A DNA stretch of 56,272 nt from Candidatus Dormiibacterota bacterium (lineage in GTDB: Bacteria; Chloroflexota; Dormibacteria; Aeolococcales; Aeolococcaceae): assembly GCA_003132525.1 (NCBI GenBank), contig PKXZ01000026.1, positions 46,717 to 102,988 of the forward strand. Reading direction: 5' to 3'. The notes beneath the pieces were generated by a model. The model was given only the letters and a program-made list of their open reading frames with translations. It was not told where the DNA came from and made no database searches. This document shows, piece by piece, positions 35,817-44,074 of the stretch. Both the position numbers and the translations under genes were made by a program. How positions within the stretch are numbered: position 1 is the stretch's first letter; the number at the start of each line of letters is the position of its first letter.

Positions 35817-36887
35817 GTGCCCGTGCAGACTGGGGCGGTGAGATCTTCGGCGGTGCTCCTGGCCGTGATCGCCGCCGCGGCAGTCGCCGGCATCGCCATC
35901 TCGACGGCGCAGCGGCCGCCGACCCCGAAGCCACCTCCGACGCCGGCACCGTCCGCCGGGCCGACTCCGATCCCGAGCGGCCCCATCTCCGGGATCGGCT
36001 ACACCGTCGCCGACGATCCGGCGGCCGACCAGGTCGTGCTCTTCGGCGGTGTTGACAACTACGCCAACACCTGGCTGTGGTCGGGCCACTGGATCCTGGC
36101 CGCGCCTGAGATCAGCCCTTCCGGGCGCATCGACGCTGCTTCCGCCTACGACCCGCTGACGCAACAGGTGCTGCTTTTCGGCGGACGCCGGGCCCCGGTG
36201 ACCAGCGGCCCCCTGCTCCACGACACGTGGGCCTGGAATGGAGCGATCTGGCGCGAGCTTGACGAAGGATCGGGCGGGCCTCCACCCGGCGAAGGGGCCT
36301 CGATGGCATGGGATAACGCCCTCAACGAGATGGTCCTGGTCACCGCGGCCGGCAACGTGCCCGGCGGCGACCAGACGTGGGTCTGGAGCGGGACACACTG
36401 GGTGCTCAGGGTCCATGGCGGAGTCGCTCCAAGCGCTTTTGATCTCCCGATGGCGTTCGATCCGGTGACCCACTCGCTCATCGCCGAAGGCTGCTGCTAT
36501 GCGCCGCAATCGCAGCTGGGCGCGCTGGATACGACATGGCGCTGGGATGGGGAGCGGTGGGACCAACTGGCCGGCACCGCACAACCGCTCCCGGGCTCTT
36601 CGCTCGCGCTCGACCCTGATACCGAACGCCTCGCGCTCTGCAACTGCGGTCCGACGCTGTCCCTTCCGGTGCTCGCGTCCTGGACAGGACGTACCTGGGA
36701 GCTCATGAACGTGGCACGCCTCCCGATCGAGCCTGACGACGTGCTGACCGATGCCACGACCGGTCAACTCCTGATCCTCGGGTCGGCGATGCCCAGCAAC
36801 TCCTTCGTCGCGCAACCAGTGCACCTCTGGACGCTGAACGGCTCGAAATGGCAGGAGCTCGACGCCACCGCGGTCAACGGCGTGTGA
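35817..36887 (+). CDS. Membrane-anchored Kelch-like repeat protein
   Basis: A 356-residue protein with an N-terminal hydrophobic anchor, a Pro-rich linker (PPTPKPPPTPAPSA) and about six Kelch-like repeats (VLFGGV..TWLWSGHW, VLLFGGR..DTWAWNGAIW). A Cys pair in EGCCYAP and another in CNCGP are exposed. It is a shorter relative of the protein at 21610. The start codon is a GTG at 35817; GTG at 35838 is an equal alternative and would give a better gap to the divergent gene. Function unknown. Confidence 0.7.
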   Translation: MPVQTGAVRSSAVLLAVIAAAAVAGIAISTAQRPPTPKPPPTPAPSAGPTPIPSGPISGIGYTVADDPAADQVVLFGGVDNYANTWLWSGHWILAAPEISPSGRIDAASAYDPLTQQVLLFGGRRAPVTSGPLLHDTWAWNGAIWRELDEGSGGPPPGEGASMAWDNALNEMVLVTAAGNVPGGDQTWVWSGTHWVLRVHGGVAPSAFDLPMAFDPVTHSLIAEGCCYAPQSQLGALDTTWRWDGERWDQLAGTAQPLPGSSLALDPDTERLALCNCGPTLSLPVLASWTGRTWELMNVARLPIEPDDVLTDATTGQLLILGSAMPSNSFVAQPVHLWTLNGSKWQELDATAVNGV

Positions 36888-36991
36888 CGGTCAGGTGATC
36901 GAGCTGCTGCGCGATGTCCGATCGAACGACTTTGTTGTGACAGGGCATCAACTCAAAGGAGGCGGTCAAGGCCGCGCCCTATCGTGCGGGC

Positions 36992-38644
36992 ATGGCTCCA
37001 CATTCGGGCGGTGCCGCAGCACCTCGACTCAGGGTGATTCCCGGTGCCTCGGACATCGGCGATGCGGCGCCTGGCGCCAGGCCCGTCTCTGCCGCCACCC
37101 GGCAACGCCTGGAGCGGCTGCGCGTCGAGCTGGACGTCCTAGAGATGGTCCCGTTCTCGGACCCTGACGCAGCCTATGCACCTGCGGCTGCACTGGAGCG
37201 GCGCGCACGTGCGCTCGGTGACGAGACTGCGGAGCGACGGGCCCAGCTGATCCAGGCGGACGTGCTCTGCCGCAAGGGCAAGCACACCGCGAGCGGGCAG
37301 GTGATCCGGGAGATCAACGAGTGGGCGACCGAGCACGGGGATCGTCATCTCATGGCGCGGAGCCACCGCCTGCTCTCGGTTTTCTTCGACTTCATCGGCG
37401 ATGTGCCCAGCGCATGGGAGCACGCGGTGCCGGCCGTCGACCTGCTCGACGACACCATGCCCGAGCGTATGCGCGCCGACCACATCTTCGGCCTCGGCCA
37501 AGTGCTCGTCCGCACCGGCGCGTGGGATGCGGCCCGCGAACGGTACCGCGCCGCGCTCGAGCTCGCCGACGGTCTTGACGACGTTCCTCTTCGCGTCAAG
37601 ATCCTCAACAACCTCGCATGGCTCGAGGACGACGCGGGCGACGTCCATCAGTCGATGGAGATCGCCAAGCGGATGCAGGCGTTCGCGGAACGGCACAACG
37701 TCGCGCTCGACGCGGCTTGTCTCGACACCATCGCCAACGCGCAACTGAAGCTTGGCCTCTACGCCGAAGCCGAGGCGACGCTGCGCCCGATCCTCGACGC
37801 CGGCGACCTCGACACCCGGCCGATCGAAGGACTGGCGGAGGCACTCAACACCGCCGCTGGTGCGCAACGGCTGCAGGGCCACATGGAGGACGCCGGTGCG
37901 ACGCTCGATCGCTGCATCGAGCTGTGCGCGTCGCGCGGAATGGTGGCCATTCGCGTCGAGGCGCTCGAGGAGCGAGCACGTCTCTATGCCGATCAGGGTC
38001 TCTTCGAGCGCGCATACCAACAGTACATCGAGTTTCACGCGGAGGACGCGGCGCTGCGCGCCGCCCAGCGTGAGGCGAACGCGCGCACCCTCCAGGCGGT
38101 CTTCGAAACCACGGAGGCGCGGCGCGAGGGCGAGCGCTTTCGCCAGCTGTCACTCCGCGACGCGCTCACCGGCCTGCGGAATCGCCGTCACGTCGATACC
38201 GAGCTGCCCGTCCTGCTCGCGCGTTCTCGCGAAGACGGCACCCCGCTGTCAATCGGGCTCGTCGACCTCGACAAGTTCAAGGATGTCAACGACCGCTTCT
38301 CCCATGCCGTCGGCGACACCGTGTTGGTGCGCGTGTCGGGCATTCTCGCCGCCGCCACGGCCGAATCCGGCTGGGCCGCGCGCATGGGCGGCGAGGAGTT
38401 CCTGCTCGTCTTCCCGGCCGTCAGCATCGACGAGTCGCTTCGACGCTGCGAGGACGTGCGCACAGCAATCGAATCAGTGCGCTGGGACGGCGTGATGACC
38501 GGCGAGCGGGTCACCGCGAGCATCGGGTTCACCATGCTGCAGAGCGGTCGCACCAGCCAGGCAGCGCTGCTTGGCCAGGCCGACCGCAACCTCTATGCCG
38601 CCAAGGACCAGGGGAGGAATCGAGTAGTCTCAGACTCCGCCTAA
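36992..38644 (+). CDS. TPR-containing diguanylate cyclase
   Basis: A 550-residue protein. Residues ~30-370 form tetratricopeptide-like helical repeats (e.g. AWDAARERYRAALELADGL). Residues ~385-545 are a GGDEF domain with DALTGLRNRRHVD, the metal-binding DLDKFKDVND and an active GGEEF at 466-470. No RxxD inhibitory site is visible before GGEEF. No transmembrane segment is seen, so it is a cytosolic c-di-GMP synthase regulated through protein contacts. It has a 12-base gap to the next gene and could be co-transcribed with it. Confidence 0.9.
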   Translation: MAPHSGGAAAPRLRVIPGASDIGDAAPGARPVSAATRQRLERLRVELDVLEMVPFSDPDAAYAPAAALERRARALGDETAERRAQLIQADVLCRKGKHTASGQVIREINEWATEHGDRHLMARSHRLLSVFFDFIGDVPSAWEHAVPAVDLLDDTMPERMRADHIFGLGQVLVRTGAWDAARERYRAALELADGLDDVPLRVKILNNLAWLEDDAGDVHQSMEIAKRMQAFAERHNVALDAACLDTIANAQLKLGLYAEAEATLRPILDAGDLDTRPIEGLAEALNTAAGAQRLQGHMEDAGATLDRCIELCASRGMVAIRVEALEERARLYADQGLFERAYQQYIEFHAEDAALRAAQREANARTLQAVFETTEARREGERFRQLSLRDALTGLRNRRHVDTELPVLLARSREDGTPLSIGLVDLDKFKDVNDRFSHAVGDTVLVRVSGILAAATAESGWAARMGGEEFLLVFPAVSIDESLRRCEDVRTAIESVRWDGVMTGERVTASIGFTMLQSGRTSQAALLGQADRNLYAAKDQGRNRVVSDSA

Positions 38645-38656
38645 ACGCGGATCTGC

Positions 38657-39460
38657 ATGACCACTCTTCTCCTCGTTCACGCGCATCCCGACGATGAGTG
38701 CATCGCGACGGGCGGCGTGATGCTGCGTGCGCATCACGACGGCATACGGGTGGTGCTGCTCACGGCAACGCGTGGTGAGGAGGGTGACATCCACAACATG
38801 GACCCCGCGGTCACGCGCCCACGGCTCGGCGAGGTGCGTACCGAGGAGTTGCGCAGGTCCTGCGAGATCCTCGGCGTCGACCGGCAGGCGTTCCTCGGCT
38901 ATCGCGACTCCGGCATGGCGGGCGCGCCCAGCAACGATGATCCGCGCGCGTTCCATGCCACTCCGCTGCCGGAAACTGCGCGGCTCGTGGCGAAATTCCT
39001 TCGGGAGGAGCGTCCCGATGTCGTGGTCACGTACACCGCGGACGGCACGTACTGGCACCCCGACCATGTCAAGGCGCATCAGACCACCGTCGCCGCACTG
39101 GACCTGCTCCAGGATGAGGGCTGGTCGCCGGCGAAGTTCTATATGCACGCGGTTCCCCGCAGCGCGGTGGAGGGCATCGAACGCCGCGCGCGGGACGCGG
39201 GCGTCGAGCTCCCAATCGAGGTCGGCCAGATCGTCGGCATTCCCCACGATGAGATCACCACCGACGTGGATGTCTCGGCGTTTCTCGACCAGAAGCGCGC
39301 GGCCTTTCACGCGCACCTCAGTCAGTACGAGCCCGACAGTCCTTTCTCCACCATCGCCGCGCAGATCTTCGAAGCGACGCTCGGGATCGAGCGCTTCATC
39401 ATCGCTCGCGGTGCGATCGGTGAGCCGCGACCGGAACGCACCCTGTTCGCGGGACTGTAA
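38657..39460 (+). CDS. PIG-L/LmbE-family zinc deacetylase (MshB-like)
   Basis: A 267-residue zinc N-deacetylase. Zn ligands are seen in HAHPDDE (H10, D13) and HPDHVKAH (H137). The block GYRDSGMAGAP is characteristic of the mycothiol enzymes MshB (GlcNAc-inositol deacetylase) and Mca. MshB is the closest known reading. An alternative is deacetylation of another GlcNAc compound, since it lies tail to tail with a sugar operon (6-base gap). Together with the DUF664 protein at 6351 it hints at mycothiol-type thiol metabolism, but mshA, mshC and mshD are not in view. Confidence 0.88.
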   Translation: MTTLLLVHAHPDDECIATGGVMLRAHHDGIRVVLLTATRGEEGDIHNMDPAVTRPRLGEVRTEELRRSCEILGVDRQAFLGYRDSGMAGAPSNDDPRAFHATPLPETARLVAKFLREERPDVVVTYTADGTYWHPDHVKAHQTTVAALDLLQDEGWSPAKFYMHAVPRSAVEGIERRARDAGVELPIEVGQIVGIPHDEITTDVDVSAFLDQKRAAFHAHLSQYEPDSPFSTIAAQIFEATLGIERFIIARGAIGEPRPERTLFAGL

Positions 39461-39466
39461 CCGCCG

Positions 39467-40489
39467 TCAACGCGTCAGCGTCACCTTGGTCAGCCCGATT
39501 GGAGCATCGGGATCGAGGTGCCGCGCGAGCGCAGCCGACAACGCGATCTGCTGACCTCGAACAGCGGCCACGATCGGTTGCAGCGCCTCAGGAACGGCGC
39601 GCGGCAGCGGCAGGTCGGATCCCGGCTCCGCACTGATCGTGCTCACCGTCACGCCACGTTGCCGCAGCACCGCGCAGAGCTCCACGACGTCGGCCGCAGC
39701 CGGGCCGGGAGCCGAGAACGCGAGGACCGGAACATCAGGGGTGACCGCGGCGATCGGACCGTGCCGCAGGTCGGCTGCGGAGAATGCCTCGGCGAAAATC
39801 GCCGACGTCTCGCGGATCTTCAGCGCGGTTTCACTTGCCGCCGCGAGCAGTGGGCCGCGGGCAACGGTGAGCACGCGGTCGGCGCCATCGAGGCGGCGTG
39901 CGATGACGTCGGAACGATGGCGGTCGTCCAGCACCTGACTGACGTGCTCGGGGAGAGCACTGAGGTCACCGTCACTCCAGGGCAGCGGCCCCAGCGCATC
40001 GGCCACGAGCGCCAGCGCCAGAAGGGTCGCGGTGAACGTCTTGGTCGCGGGGACTGCAAGCTCACTGCCGGCGGAGAGGTCGATGACCACGTCGGCGGCA
40101 TCGCTGAGCGGGCTCGAGGTCGCATTGACGATCGCCACCGTGCGAGCCCCGGACGCGCGCATCTGCTCCAGCACGCTGACGACCTCGGGCGTGCGGCCGG
40201 ACTGGCTGATGCCAACCGCCAGGTAGCCGCGATGGTCGGCGGGGATCCGGTAGAGCGTGTGCAGGCTCGGCGACGCGAGCGCGACCGGGCGGCCGCTCGC
40301 CATCTCGAAGAGATATCGCCCGTACAGCGCGGCCGTGTCCGACGAACCGCGCGCCACCAGCACGGTGCCGCAGAGGTGCTCGGGCACGAGCGCTGCGATC
40401 GACGCCGCGATCTCGACGCGTCGTCTCACCAGGCGCTCGAGCACCTCCGGCTGTTCGGCCATCTCGGCAGCCATGTTCGTGCCGTTCAC
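39467..40489 (-). CDS. SIS-domain sugar-phosphate isomerase/deaminase (GlmS-isomerase/NagB-II type)
   Basis: A 340-residue protein with two SIS domains like the isomerase half of GlmS. SIS1 (about 30-165) has ARGSSDTA and ISQSGRTPE. SIS2 (about 190-320) has ALKIRETSAIFAEAF. The GlmS catalytic Glu, His and Lys are matched by E234, H243 (ADLRHGP) and K335 (GLTKVTLTR). Without an amidotransferase domain it fits a GlcN-6-P deaminase (NagB-II) or ketose isomerase. The GTG start at 40489 overlaps the kinase stop (GTGA); an ATG at 40474 is an alternative. It is the last gene of the operon. Confidence 0.85.
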   Translation of the reverse strand: MNGTNMAAEMAEQPEVLERLVRRRVEIAASIAALVPEHLCGTVLVARGSSDTAALYGRYLFEMASGRPVALASPSLHTLYRIPADHRGYLAVGISQSGRTPEVVSVLEQMRASGARTVAIVNATSSPLSDAADVVIDLSAGSELAVPATKTFTATLLALALVADALGPLPWSDGDLSALPEHVSQVLDDRHRSDVIARRLDGADRVLTVARGPLLAAASETALKIRETSAIFAEAFSAADLRHGPIAAVTPDVPVLAFSAPGPAAADVVELCAVLRQRGVTVSTISAEPGSDLPLPRAVPEALQPIVAAVRGQQIALSAALARHLDPDAPIGLTKVTLTR

Positions 40490-41490
40490 GCGATGCCGCC
40501 GACGGTTCCTTCGTCGAGCCACGCGCCCAGCCGCGCGTCGGCGCCGGCGTCTGCGCCCGCCAGCGACAGCCCGGCGAGCGCGGCGCCGACCACGGGCCGT
40601 GTGGTGCACAGACTCGTCTGCGCTTTTGGCGCTTCCGCGCGGATGCTCGTCGCAATGTCGTCGAGCAGGATCGAGCGACTCGATGCGAGCACCGACCCGC
40701 CGAGCGCGATCTGGACCGGTGCATCCTCCATGCCAAGCTGACGCAGTGCCGCAACGGCCAGGCGGGTGACCTCGGAACCCTGGCGTCGCATGATCGCGAG
40801 CGCCTCGGCGTCGCCTTCCTCGGCGGCGCTCACCACGAGTGGCGGCAGTTCGACGACCCGTGCGGCGTCGAGGCTGCCCTGGTGGATCGCGACAGCAACC
40901 TCGAGGGCCGTCGCAAAGCCGAAGTACGAGGCAACAGCACGAGCAAGCGCTGTCGGTGCGCCCCGTCCATCCTCGCTCCGCACGCCGGCGCCGAGCGCCG
41001 CCATGCCGATGTCGGGTCCGCCACCCCAGTCGCCGGTGATCTCACCAAGCGCGGGGAACCATGCGCGGCGACCCGATGGGGAGGCTCCGACGCAGTTCAC
41101 TCCGGCGCCGACTGTGACCGCAACACCGTGACCCGTCCCCGTGGCCGCCCACAGGACCGCGAAGACGTCGTTGGCCACGTGGTTCTGCATCGCCCAGCCC
41201 TGCGCTGTCACGGCGTCCGCGAGCGCAATCTCTTCCGACGGGAGGTCCGCGCCCGCCATGAATACCGCCGCCACCGCCGCCCTGTCGCCGTTGCGCGGCG
41301 CAAGTCCACCTGCGAGCCAGGCGCGATCGATCAGGTCATCGACGACCTGGAGGGCAGGTCCGAGGCCCAGCTGGTGCGGCGACGACCCGGCTCCCCGAAC
41401 CGAGGCGAGCACGGTTCCATCGACGCGGAGCAGCAGCACGTCCGTCTTGGAGTTTCCCCCGTCGACGGCGACGATCAGGGGCTCGTTCAT
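40486..41490 (-). CDS. BadF/NagK-type sugar kinase (GlcNAc kinase-like)
   Basis: A 334-residue actin-fold ATPase of the BadF/BadG/BcrA family, close to eukaryotic-type GlcNAc kinases. The phosphate-1 loop is VDGGNSKTDVLL. The second is near VTVGAGVNCVG, and the adenosine motif ALGGSVL is at the C-terminal side. WFPALGEITGDWGGGPDIG is the family substrate block. The substrate is probably a hexose or amino sugar (Glc, GlcN, GlcNAc) or a disaccharide. It overlaps the GH4 gene by 4 bases upstream and the SIS gene by 4 bases downstream. Confidence 0.85.
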   Translation of the reverse strand: MNEPLIVAVDGGNSKTDVLLLRVDGTVLASVRGAGSSPHQLGLGPALQVVDDLIDRAWLAGGLAPRNGDRAAVAAVFMAGADLPSEEIALADAVTAQGWAMQNHVANDVFAVLWAATGTGHGVAVTVGAGVNCVGASPSGRRAWFPALGEITGDWGGGPDIGMAALGAGVRSEDGRGAPTALARAVASYFGFATALEVAVAIHQGSLDAARVVELPPLVVSAAEEGDAEALAIMRRQGSEVTRLAVAALRQLGMEDAPVQIALGGSVLASSRSILLDDIATSIRAEAPKAQTSLCTTRPVVGAALAGLSLAGADAGADARLGAWLDEGTVGGIA

Positions 41491-42746
41491 GCGAAGGCCG
41501 GCAAGAACTTGCGATTGGCGTCGAGCAGGTCGGTGAGCAGCTGCTCGGCAAGCGCGCTCTGCCCGATGAGCGGATGGGTGAGCAATGCGCGAAACGCGAT
41601 CTCGCGATCACCGCTCACCGCCGCAGCCGCGGCCAGCGACTCGTACGCCGCGGTGTGCGCGATGAGGCCTGCCTGATGCGCGGGCAGCGCCGGGACCGGG
41701 AGCGGTGCCGTGCCGGTGGGGCTGACGTGCGCGGGCACCTCGATCACCGCATCAGCAGGCAGCTCCGGAATGAGCCCGTTGTTGCGGACATCAACGACCT
41801 GAACATCGCTGCCGTCGCCAAACAGTCCGCAGAGCAGGTTGATCGCCGCCTCGCTGTAATAGGCGCCGCCGCGCTGCATGAGCAGGTCGGGTTTGTCGTG
41901 GAGCTGCGGATCGCGGTACAGCGTGAGCAGGTCTCGCTCGACGTCCATGACCTCCTCGGCACGGCTGCGCGATTCGAGGAGCTCCTGCACGACGAGATCG
42001 TGCTGGTAGTAGTAGCGCAGGTAGTACGAGGGCACGGCCCCGAGGCTGTCGATGAGGTGGCGGGGCAGCTCGACGTGAGCCGCGATCTCGTCGCCGTGGT
42101 CCCGGAGCAAAGCGGGCAGGACGTCCTCACCGTCGACGCACACCGAACGGATCCATGTGAGGTGATTCAGCCCGGCGTGCCCGAGTTGCACGGACTCCGG
42201 CGTCACGCGCAGCCATTCGGCGAACAGCCGCTGGAACCCGATGGCCACGTTGCAGAGCCCGACCGCTCGGTGGCCGTGGTCGAGCAGGGCACGCGTGACA
42301 ATGCCGACCGGGTTCGTGAAATCGACAATCCACGCGTCATCCGCTGCGAGCTCTCGCACCCGTTCGGCGATGCCGAGCACCACCGGCACGGTGCGCAATG
42401 CCTTGGCGAATCCGCCCGCACCGGTCGTTTCCTGACCGATGCACCCGCAGCGAAGCGGGATGGTCTCGTCGGTGAGTCGCGCTGCCTGCCCACCGACGCG
42501 GATCTGCAGGAGCACGGCTGAGGCGCCAGCCACCGCCGCATCGAGGTCGCTGGTCAGTGTGATCGTGCCCTCATAGCCGTGCGCGCGGGCGATGCGCTGC
42601 GCGGCGCCGCCCACCACCGCGAGTCGCTTGTCGTCGGTGTCCTGGAGCACCAGCTCGCCGACGCCGAGGCGCTCGCCGACCCGCCCGAAACCTTCGACCA
42701 ACTCGGGGCTGTACGTGCTGCCCCCACCAACGACGGCTACCTTCAT
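41487..42746 (-). CDS. Family 4 glycoside hydrolase (6-phospho-beta-glucosidase type)
   Basis: A 419-residue NAD- and Mn-dependent glycosidase. The Rossmann N-terminus is VAVVGGGSTYSPELV. The family blocks QIRVGG, GQETTGAGGF, VDFTNPVGIVT and the metal ligands C165 (LCNVAIG) and H195 (AGLNHLTW) are all present. GH4 enzymes open by redox elimination; beta-type members often need a 6-phosphorylated substrate. No PTS gene is in view, so phosphate, if needed, would come from the kinase beside it. It overlaps the ROK gene and the kinase gene by 4 bases each. Confidence 0.92.
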   Translation of the reverse strand: MKVAVVGGGSTYSPELVEGFGRVGERLGVGELVLQDTDDKRLAVVGGAAQRIARAHGYEGTITLTSDLDAAVAGASAVLLQIRVGGQAARLTDETIPLRCGCIGQETTGAGGFAKALRTVPVVLGIAERVRELAADDAWIVDFTNPVGIVTRALLDHGHRAVGLCNVAIGFQRLFAEWLRVTPESVQLGHAGLNHLTWIRSVCVDGEDVLPALLRDHGDEIAAHVELPRHLIDSLGAVPSYYLRYYYQHDLVVQELLESRSRAEEVMDVERDLLTLYRDPQLHDKPDLLMQRGGAYYSEAAINLLCGLFGDGSDVQVVDVRNNGLIPELPADAVIEVPAHVSPTGTAPLPVPALPAHQAGLIAHTAAYESLAAAAAVSGDREIAFRALLTHPLIGQSALAEQLLTDLLDANRKFLPAFA

Positions 42747-44011
42747 GCGCTCTTGTCGGCGGGGGTTTCCTCGCCGCGGCGCTGCTCGCGAACCTTCATG
42801 AGATCGATGGCGGTGCGGGCGATCGGCGTATCGGACCCGAAGATGCGATCGAAGGCGAGACGAAGCCCAGTCGTGCTGCAGCCTGCGATGACCGCATCCA
42901 CACCGAGCGTCGACACCTCGAGCCGCGGTGTGAAAGGCGAGATCGAGGCGAGTGCGTCGGCCATCGGCCGGAGCAGCAGATCTCCCCCACCGGTCCCGAT
43001 GCCGCCACCGAGGACCACAAGCTCCGGGTCGAGCACCGCCGCAACCGCCGCGATCGCATGCGCGAGCCGGCGGGCCTCGATGCGCACCACCTTGTCCGCG
43101 TTCGGATCGCCATGGCGGGCGGCATCGAAGATCTCGGCCACGGAATTTGCGGCGCTCATGCCGTGCTCTCGCGCGAGGGTCACGATGGCGGCGGAGCCGA
43201 CGAGGCTCTCGTAGGCGCCGGTCCCCCATGTCTCGCGGTGTCCGTCGCGGACCTCCGCGCCCAGGTCGAGCCGCAGGAACCCGATCTCGCCCGCGAGCCC
43301 GGCTGCACCGCGACGCAGCGCGCCGTCAACGAACACCCCGGTTCCGACACCGCTTCCGACCGACAGCAGCACGAAGTCCTCACTGTCCTGCGCGACGCCG
43401 TGGACGTGCTCCCCGACTGCCGCCATGTTCACATCGTTCTCGAACACGACCGGCGCAACCAGTGCCTCGCGAATGGCCGGGATCACCTTGGGGCTCTCCC
43501 ACCCAGCAAGCTGCGGCGCGAGCGACAGATGATCTGCGCCGGGGCGGAGCACACCGGGCGTTCCGACCACGACCTGGTTGATGTCGTCCAGGCTGATACC
43601 GGCTTCGGCAGTCAGCGTTTCCGCGGCATTGCGCAGTTGCGAGATGACGGCTTTGGCGGTGGTGCGCGGTGTTCGCGTCGCGCAGCGTCCGACCACCGCG
43701 CCGGTGAGATCCACGAGCGCCGCCCTCACCCACTCCCGGCCGACATCGAGGCTCAGCACCCATCCGGCGCGCGGGTTGACGTCATAGAGCTGCGCACTCG
43801 GCCCCGGGAGCCCGCTGGTTCGCCCTACCCGGCGCAGCAGCCCCAGATCGACGAGCTGTCCGAGGACCTCGGAAACCGTCGGCTTGGAGAGACCCGTGCT
43901 CCGCACCACGTGGGGCGCGGCAACGGGTCCACCCGTGTGCACCAGCTCAAAGGTGGTGCGCAGGTTGATGGCGCGAAGCAGGCTGGGCTTCGCAGCTTCC
44001 GGTGCCGGCAT
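42743..44011 (-). CDS. ROK-family transcriptional repressor
   Basis: A 422-residue NagC/XylR-type regulator. An N-terminal winged helix (about 12-72, GLSKPTVSEVLGQLVDLGLL) precedes a ROK sugar-binding actin fold (DVGREWVRAALVDLTG, VGTPGVL, NDVNMAAVGE, SVGSGVGTGVFVDG, VLGGGIG). The usual zinc motif CGxxGCxE is absent; the equivalent stretch reads DGHRETWGTGAYESL. It is the first gene of the operon ROK-GH4-kinase-SIS. It probably represses this operon, the GH9 gene and the ABC operon through the shared motif upstream of all three. Confidence 0.9.
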   Translation of the reverse strand: MPAPEAAKPSLLRAINLRTTFELVHTGGPVAAPHVVRSTGLSKPTVSEVLGQLVDLGLLRRVGRTSGLPGPSAQLYDVNPRAGWVLSLDVGREWVRAALVDLTGAVVGRCATRTPRTTAKAVISQLRNAAETLTAEAGISLDDINQVVVGTPGVLRPGADHLSLAPQLAGWESPKVIPAIREALVAPVVFENDVNMAAVGEHVHGVAQDSEDFVLLSVGSGVGTGVFVDGALRRGAAGLAGEIGFLRLDLGAEVRDGHRETWGTGAYESLVGSAAIVTLAREHGMSAANSVAEIFDAARHGDPNADKVVRIEARRLAHAIAAVAAVLDPELVVLGGGIGTGGGDLLLRPMADALASISPFTPRLEVSTLGVDAVIAGCSTTGLRLAFDRIFGSDTPIARTAIDLMKVREQRRGEETPADKSA

Positions 44012-44033
44012 CCAGTGTGTCTCCCGACGAACG

Positions 44034-44050
44034 TTAGTAAGGTTGGTTAT
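44034..44050. promoter_or_regulatory. ROK operator-like site A, upstream of the ROK gene
   Basis: TTAGTAAGGTTGGTTAT. It agrees with site B at 10 of 17 positions and keeps TTA/TAT ends. The inverted repeat is imperfect. It lies 22 bases before the ROK start, where autoregulation is expected. Confidence 0.4.
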
Positions 44051-44074
44051 CTACAGCATCCTGCCGGACGGCTG

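Noticed and set aside
38657-39460. Deacetylase as a sure member of the sugar operon
   Set aside because: It is on the opposite strand, tail to tail, and its GYRDSGMAG block fits MshB better; a role in the sugar route is kept only as an alternative.
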